21,473 nt of DNA from Actinomortierella ambigua. Taxonomy: Eukaryota; Mortierellomycota; Mortierellomycetes; Mortierellales; Mortierellaceae. Under the pieces are notes generated by a model. The model ran no database searches. It saw only the letters and a program-made list of their open reading frames with translations, and had not been told where the DNA came from. This document shows, in pieces, positions 18,041 through 21,473 of this stretch. The first letter of the stretch is position 1, and each line of letters opens with the position of its first letter. The position numbers and the translations under genes are program-made. The DNA lies in NCBI GenBank assembly GCA_016098155.1, contig JAAAJB010000590.1, positions 1 to 21,473 of the forward strand. The letters run 5' to 3'.

Positions 18041-20450
18041 GTTGCTACTGCGGTTTAGACGGAACAATACCGGGGTAAAGCCAGTTGGAGTCTCAAAGAC
18101 GGGCAACTGGGGATGGAAGAAGGCGAGGGTATCCGTGTGAACTATAACAACAATCTTGATGAGAAGCTTGTTGCACCGCTAGCCAAGAAGGGGTCTGTGG
18201 GTGGATGGGTGTTTTTTGGGGGGGGGGAGGGGGAAGGAAGAGGACTACAGGCGTCGATGAATCGAGAGCTGAGAAAAAAAACGAGGAAGCTCAACGACTT
18301 TAATACTTTTTTTTTTTTTTGTGTGTGTGTTTGAAGTGGGAAAAAAAAGCACATCGAGTCAGAGACAACAAACAAACAATTCTGAGTTTCATGTCAAAAC
18401 GGCTGATTTAGCCGTGCCCAAGAGGGAGTCAAGTTATTGTGACTCTTCAGGGAGGAAACCTTTAAAAGGCGACGTACAAGTTCACACCCCAAGAAAAAAA
18501 AAAAGGGTGAGGACAGTACATAGTCTACTGTACTTCATCCTCATACTTCCACGCCACAGAATAGAAAAAGAACACAGTGGTAGGGGTGAGTACATGGCCT
18601 CAGTCAGTTCTGTACGTAGTCTATGCACGTTTCTATGGGCTGTAGAAGGGTTGTTCGAGGCTCCTCATGGAGGGGCGGGGTGCCAACTCTCAAAGGCAGC
18701 AGCAATGCATGGTCATTCCCGTTAAATTGACTCAATTGACAGCGTCCTATCGGCGATGCAATCTGTCTCTGTGTCTTCTGATAATGTGAAGGAGGGGGGG
18801 GGAGGAGTTCACCAAACAAAAGGTCAACTGTTTTTTGGTCGAGCAACTGTACACGAAAGCAACTTGTACCATGTGTAGTAATAATGAGGCTGAAGAAAGG
18901 GCCAGAGGAATGGGTATTGAGCTCTCTAAATATTACTTTGAGTAGCAAGCCTATTAGTAATATCAGCAAAACAGGTCTTTGCGGCAAGTCCCACGCATGG
19001 TAAGGTTTGCACCCTTGAGGCACTGGAGTTGACATCGACCATCCAGTCCTTTTTTGGACAAAAGCGCGATAACAAATCTGTGTAACTTTGCCGCTTACAG
19101 TTCCCGGCCCGCTCCTTTTGATCCGTTCTTCCACGCGAGCAACCAACGTATTGGACAAATAGCAGTAAACGAGTCGTTTACCCCTATCTCGCGTTCTCAC
19201 ACTCACTCTCATGCAGAGTAATATATGCATTATATTGGTCCTCTGTCCGCTCAATCGTCCATGCTACACGTGGTGGGCCATGCGCCGTATGAGGGGCACT
19301 TGCCCCCTTTGTAGGTAAAAGGGTCACCGGCAGATGTTTCATCGCCTTACAAGAACAATACCTCTGGACTCCTAATTAACCACAGAGGATGGCGACCACA
19401 GTTCAAGAATTGACGCCCGTTACGCTATGTTGAAACCCAGCTGTATGCCCACCGGTTCTCTGCTATCTGGCCAATCTATTCTTCATTCATCCACTCGTCT
19501 TTCTTTCTGCCTTTATTTTTCTTTTGTGTCTGTTCGTCAATCGCAAAGGATATTGGTTCATCATCTATAGGACCCTCGACATCTACTACTATCAAGCTCA
19601 CCATAAACGAAGCCCAACCTATACTGATCCAACATTGGCTAAGGATTTGAAGCGGGGGCTGCAGGTGGATGCATAGTTGATTATCCAAGAAGATTAAACT
19701 AGCTTCACGACACCCGAAGTTCGACCTACAAGTTAGAAACGCTCGTCCATGTGAAATACTTGCACGTAAAGCTCTTGGAGGCGTTGTCTGTAGCCCTCGC
19801 CATGGATAAACCACTACAGTCATCCTTAAAATGAAAGGGGGAATACCAATGGCAAGATGCTGCGTTGTCTGGATATACTCGTGTTTAAAAACAGAGGTAC
19901 GTTACACTTTAACAGACTCTTCTATGGACTGATTTTGGTGTCTTTGCACCCCAGAGCCTCGGAACACATGGTCGTGCATGTCTCGGCACGGGCGACGTTC
20001 GTTAGAAGTCCTATGCTTCCATGGAAATTCAAAATTCTGTTGAAAGAAGTCCGCTTGCCCTCTCTCTTTTCGTTGTTGCACGTCTTCCAGCTGAAAACAC
20101 TCTTGCAGTCAAGTTTGATCTTGTATCTTTTGTAGGCCTTTACGATCCGCGAATACCTCGCTTGCGACTTGGCCGTGATGTATCTTAGAGGGGCCTTTTC
20201 CCTGGTTCTATCCATTTACGCCACCATTTCATTTAAGGGGGTTTTGTTTGGCGACTGCTTTTTTTGGTTTGTTTTGTTGGTCGCGTCGCAAATGCAACGA
20301 ACGCGTTTTGATTTTTTTTTTGGTTTGCCACAAAAAAGTCAAGAGAGTCGTGTTCTCTCTTCTTTTTTTTTTTTCCTCTCTTCCATCTCCTGGACGCACT
20401 AACCAACGCATCACAAGCCCTCTCCCTCTCACCTACACACCATCATCTCA
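18041..20450. other. 2.4-kb region without a recognised gene
   Basis: Holds the upstream region of permease 3 (pyrimidine tracts and TATTAAAG on the minus strand near 18298-18305) and of the dUTPase gene. Several minus-strand frames are open: 19254-18604, 19823-19476 (ending EPISFAIDEQTQKKNKGRKK) and 20215-19922. None shows a known domain, and flanking splice sites do not join them convincingly. A GGGGC/GCCCC hairpin lies near 19290-19305. The frames could be fragments of a degraded or lineage-specific gene; nothing firmer can be said. Confidence 0.45.
20301..20306. promoter_or_regulatory. MCB-type site ACGCGT upstream of dUTPase
   Basis: ACGCGT (MluI cell-cycle box, bound by fungal MBF) lies 145 bp before the dUTPase start, with a partial copy (TCGCGTCGC) 20 bp upstream. 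dUTPase and other DNA-precursor genes are commonly G1/S-regulated through MBF in fungi. ACGCGT also occurs near 7121 and 8227, so sequence alone is weak; position and gene function make it plausible. Confidence 0.45.
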
Positions 20451-21238
20451 ATGAGTCCCAGCCACAACCCGCTCAAACGCTCATCTATCGTCATCGACAA
20501 CCCCATTGAATCAGACCCCAAGCGCCAGCACTGCGACATCTCTACAGCCAACGCAAAGGCAGACATCGCCACGTCGAACGACAAGACCACCATCTCTGCA
20601 ACAGACGAAAAAGCCGAAATCTCATCAGCAGACGAAGCGACTGACACCAAGATGAGTGGCTCTCCCAAGGTGACTCGGGTAGGCCAGCTCCTTGTCAAGA
20701 GGCTCTCGGACAAGGCTCGCCTGCCCACCCGTGGCTCCAAGTTTGCTGCTGGCTTTGACCTCTACAGGTACAAATTATTATTATTTTTTTTGCCACTTGT
20801 GATCCGTGTGGTGTCTAATATGATTGGATGACATGATTGGCTTTAAAATATCTGATCGAATTGAATTGATTCTTTTTCGACTTTTGTAGCTCCAAGGACA
20901 TGATCATTCCTCCTCGCTCGCGCGGCATTGTACCAACGGATTTGTCGATCGCCGTGCCCGAGGGCACCTATGGCCGCGTGGCACCGCGGTCCGGGTTGGC
21001 AATCAAGCATTTCATCGACACGGGAGCCGGTGTGGTTGATTACGACTACCGTGGTCCACTTGGCATTGTGCTTTTCAACTTTGGCGATCAGGACTTTGCG
21101 GTCCAGGAAGGCGATCGTGTGGCTCAGCTTGTCCTGGAGAAGATTGTCATGTGTGATGCCGTAGAGGTCGACACACTGGACGATACTGAACGTGGTGCCG
21201 GTGGTTTCGGTAGCACTGGCGTCAAGATCCACCTTTAG
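20451..21238 (+). CDS. DUT1: dUTP diphosphatase (dUTPase)
   Basis: Two exons, 20451-20767 and 20890-21238, with a 122-bp GT-AG intron that splits a Ser codon inside motif I; 221 aa. The enzyme hydrolyses dUTP to dUMP and pyrophosphate, supplying dTMP synthesis and keeping uracil out of DNA; it acts as a homotrimer in nucleus and/or mitochondrion. All five motifs are present: I AAGFDLYS (99-106), [11 protein letters not shown] (135-143), [12 protein letters not shown] (153-161, with D156 and Y159 at the expected active-site positions), [12 protein letters not shown] (180-189), [11 protein letters not shown] (207-216). A 67-residue Ser/Thr/Asp/Ala-rich N-terminal extension with basic pairs (LKRSS, DPKRQ) precedes a second in-frame ATG at 20652 that would give a core-sized 154-aa enzyme. 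The remaining 235 bp after the stop are AT-rich 3' flank with no gene. Confidence 0.96.
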
Positions 21239-21473
21239 ATTTCTGTCTCTCTTCTGCTCCGTCACCGCTGTGTTTGCTGGTATGCGCTCCTGTTTATTGT
21301 TTCTGTATATATACTCTTAAGACTCTCATTCTCTGCTTTTGCTTTTTTCTGTTCGTGCTTTTTTTGTATCCATAAAAACAATCATTCTTTTTCATAATAA
21401 TATTATGAGGTGTAGTATGTATATTACAACATGTGAGACAACTGCAAGGTTGTCATACCTATGAACTTTCTAG

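Noticed and set aside
18604..19254. 216-codon minus frame
   Set aside because: No good start, no domain, irregular composition; possibly an old relic, but not supportable as a gene.
1..21473. CRISPR arrays, insertion sequences, rRNA or bacterial operon features
   Set aside because: None seen; spliceosomal introns and gene content indicate a eukaryotic (fungal) nuclear sequence.

Overview
The window looks like a gene-dense fungal nuclear contig. Its genes are split by short GT-AG introns (about 108-545 bp, mostly GTA-type donors). It carries a fungal-type prephenate dehydrogenase, fungal monocarboxylate-transporter-like MFS permeases, a trimeric dUTPase and a long Sel1-repeat protein. Sel1-repeat expansion and tandem permease copies would fit an early-diverging fungus such as Mortierellomycotina/Mucoromycota. 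That placement is inference from style, not proof.

Layout, left to right. (1) 2-2401 (+): 3' part of a Sel1-repeat gene, open at the left edge, with 20 complete 108-bp repeats. Its 3' end is eroded: Sel1-like sequence continues past the stop codon, with a frameshift and another stop, to about 2570. (2) 3562-5486 (-): permease 1, four exons, 479 aa. (3) 6802-8863 (-): three tandem genes for tiny secreted six-cysteine proteins (62, 65 and 62 aa). Each is best explained by an intron that splits the ATG start codon between T and G. (4) 10355-12329 (-): permease 2, four exons, 484 aa, with exons 2-4 exactly as long as those of permease 1. (5) 13315-15588 (+): TYR1-like prephenate dehydrogenase, five exons, 444 aa. 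(6) 15832-18040 (-): permease 3, three exons, 501 aa, convergent with the TYR1-like gene and lacking the last intron of its paralogs. (7) 18041-20450: 2.4 kb with no recognised gene. (8) 20451-21238 (+): dUTPase, two exons, 221 aa, all five family motifs present.

The region is a locally duplicated cluster of permeases and small secreted proteins on the minus strand, interleaved with housekeeping genes. No functional link between the permeases and the secreted peptides is shown by the sequence. Possible control sites are a GCN4-type TGAGTCA about 80 bp before the TYR1-like gene and an MCB-type ACGCGT about 150 bp before the dUTPase gene. Exon structures were built by hand from splice consensus, reading-frame continuity and paralog alignment; every joined CDS length given is divisible by three. 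The most unusual observation is the conserved start-codon-splitting intron in the small secreted protein family.
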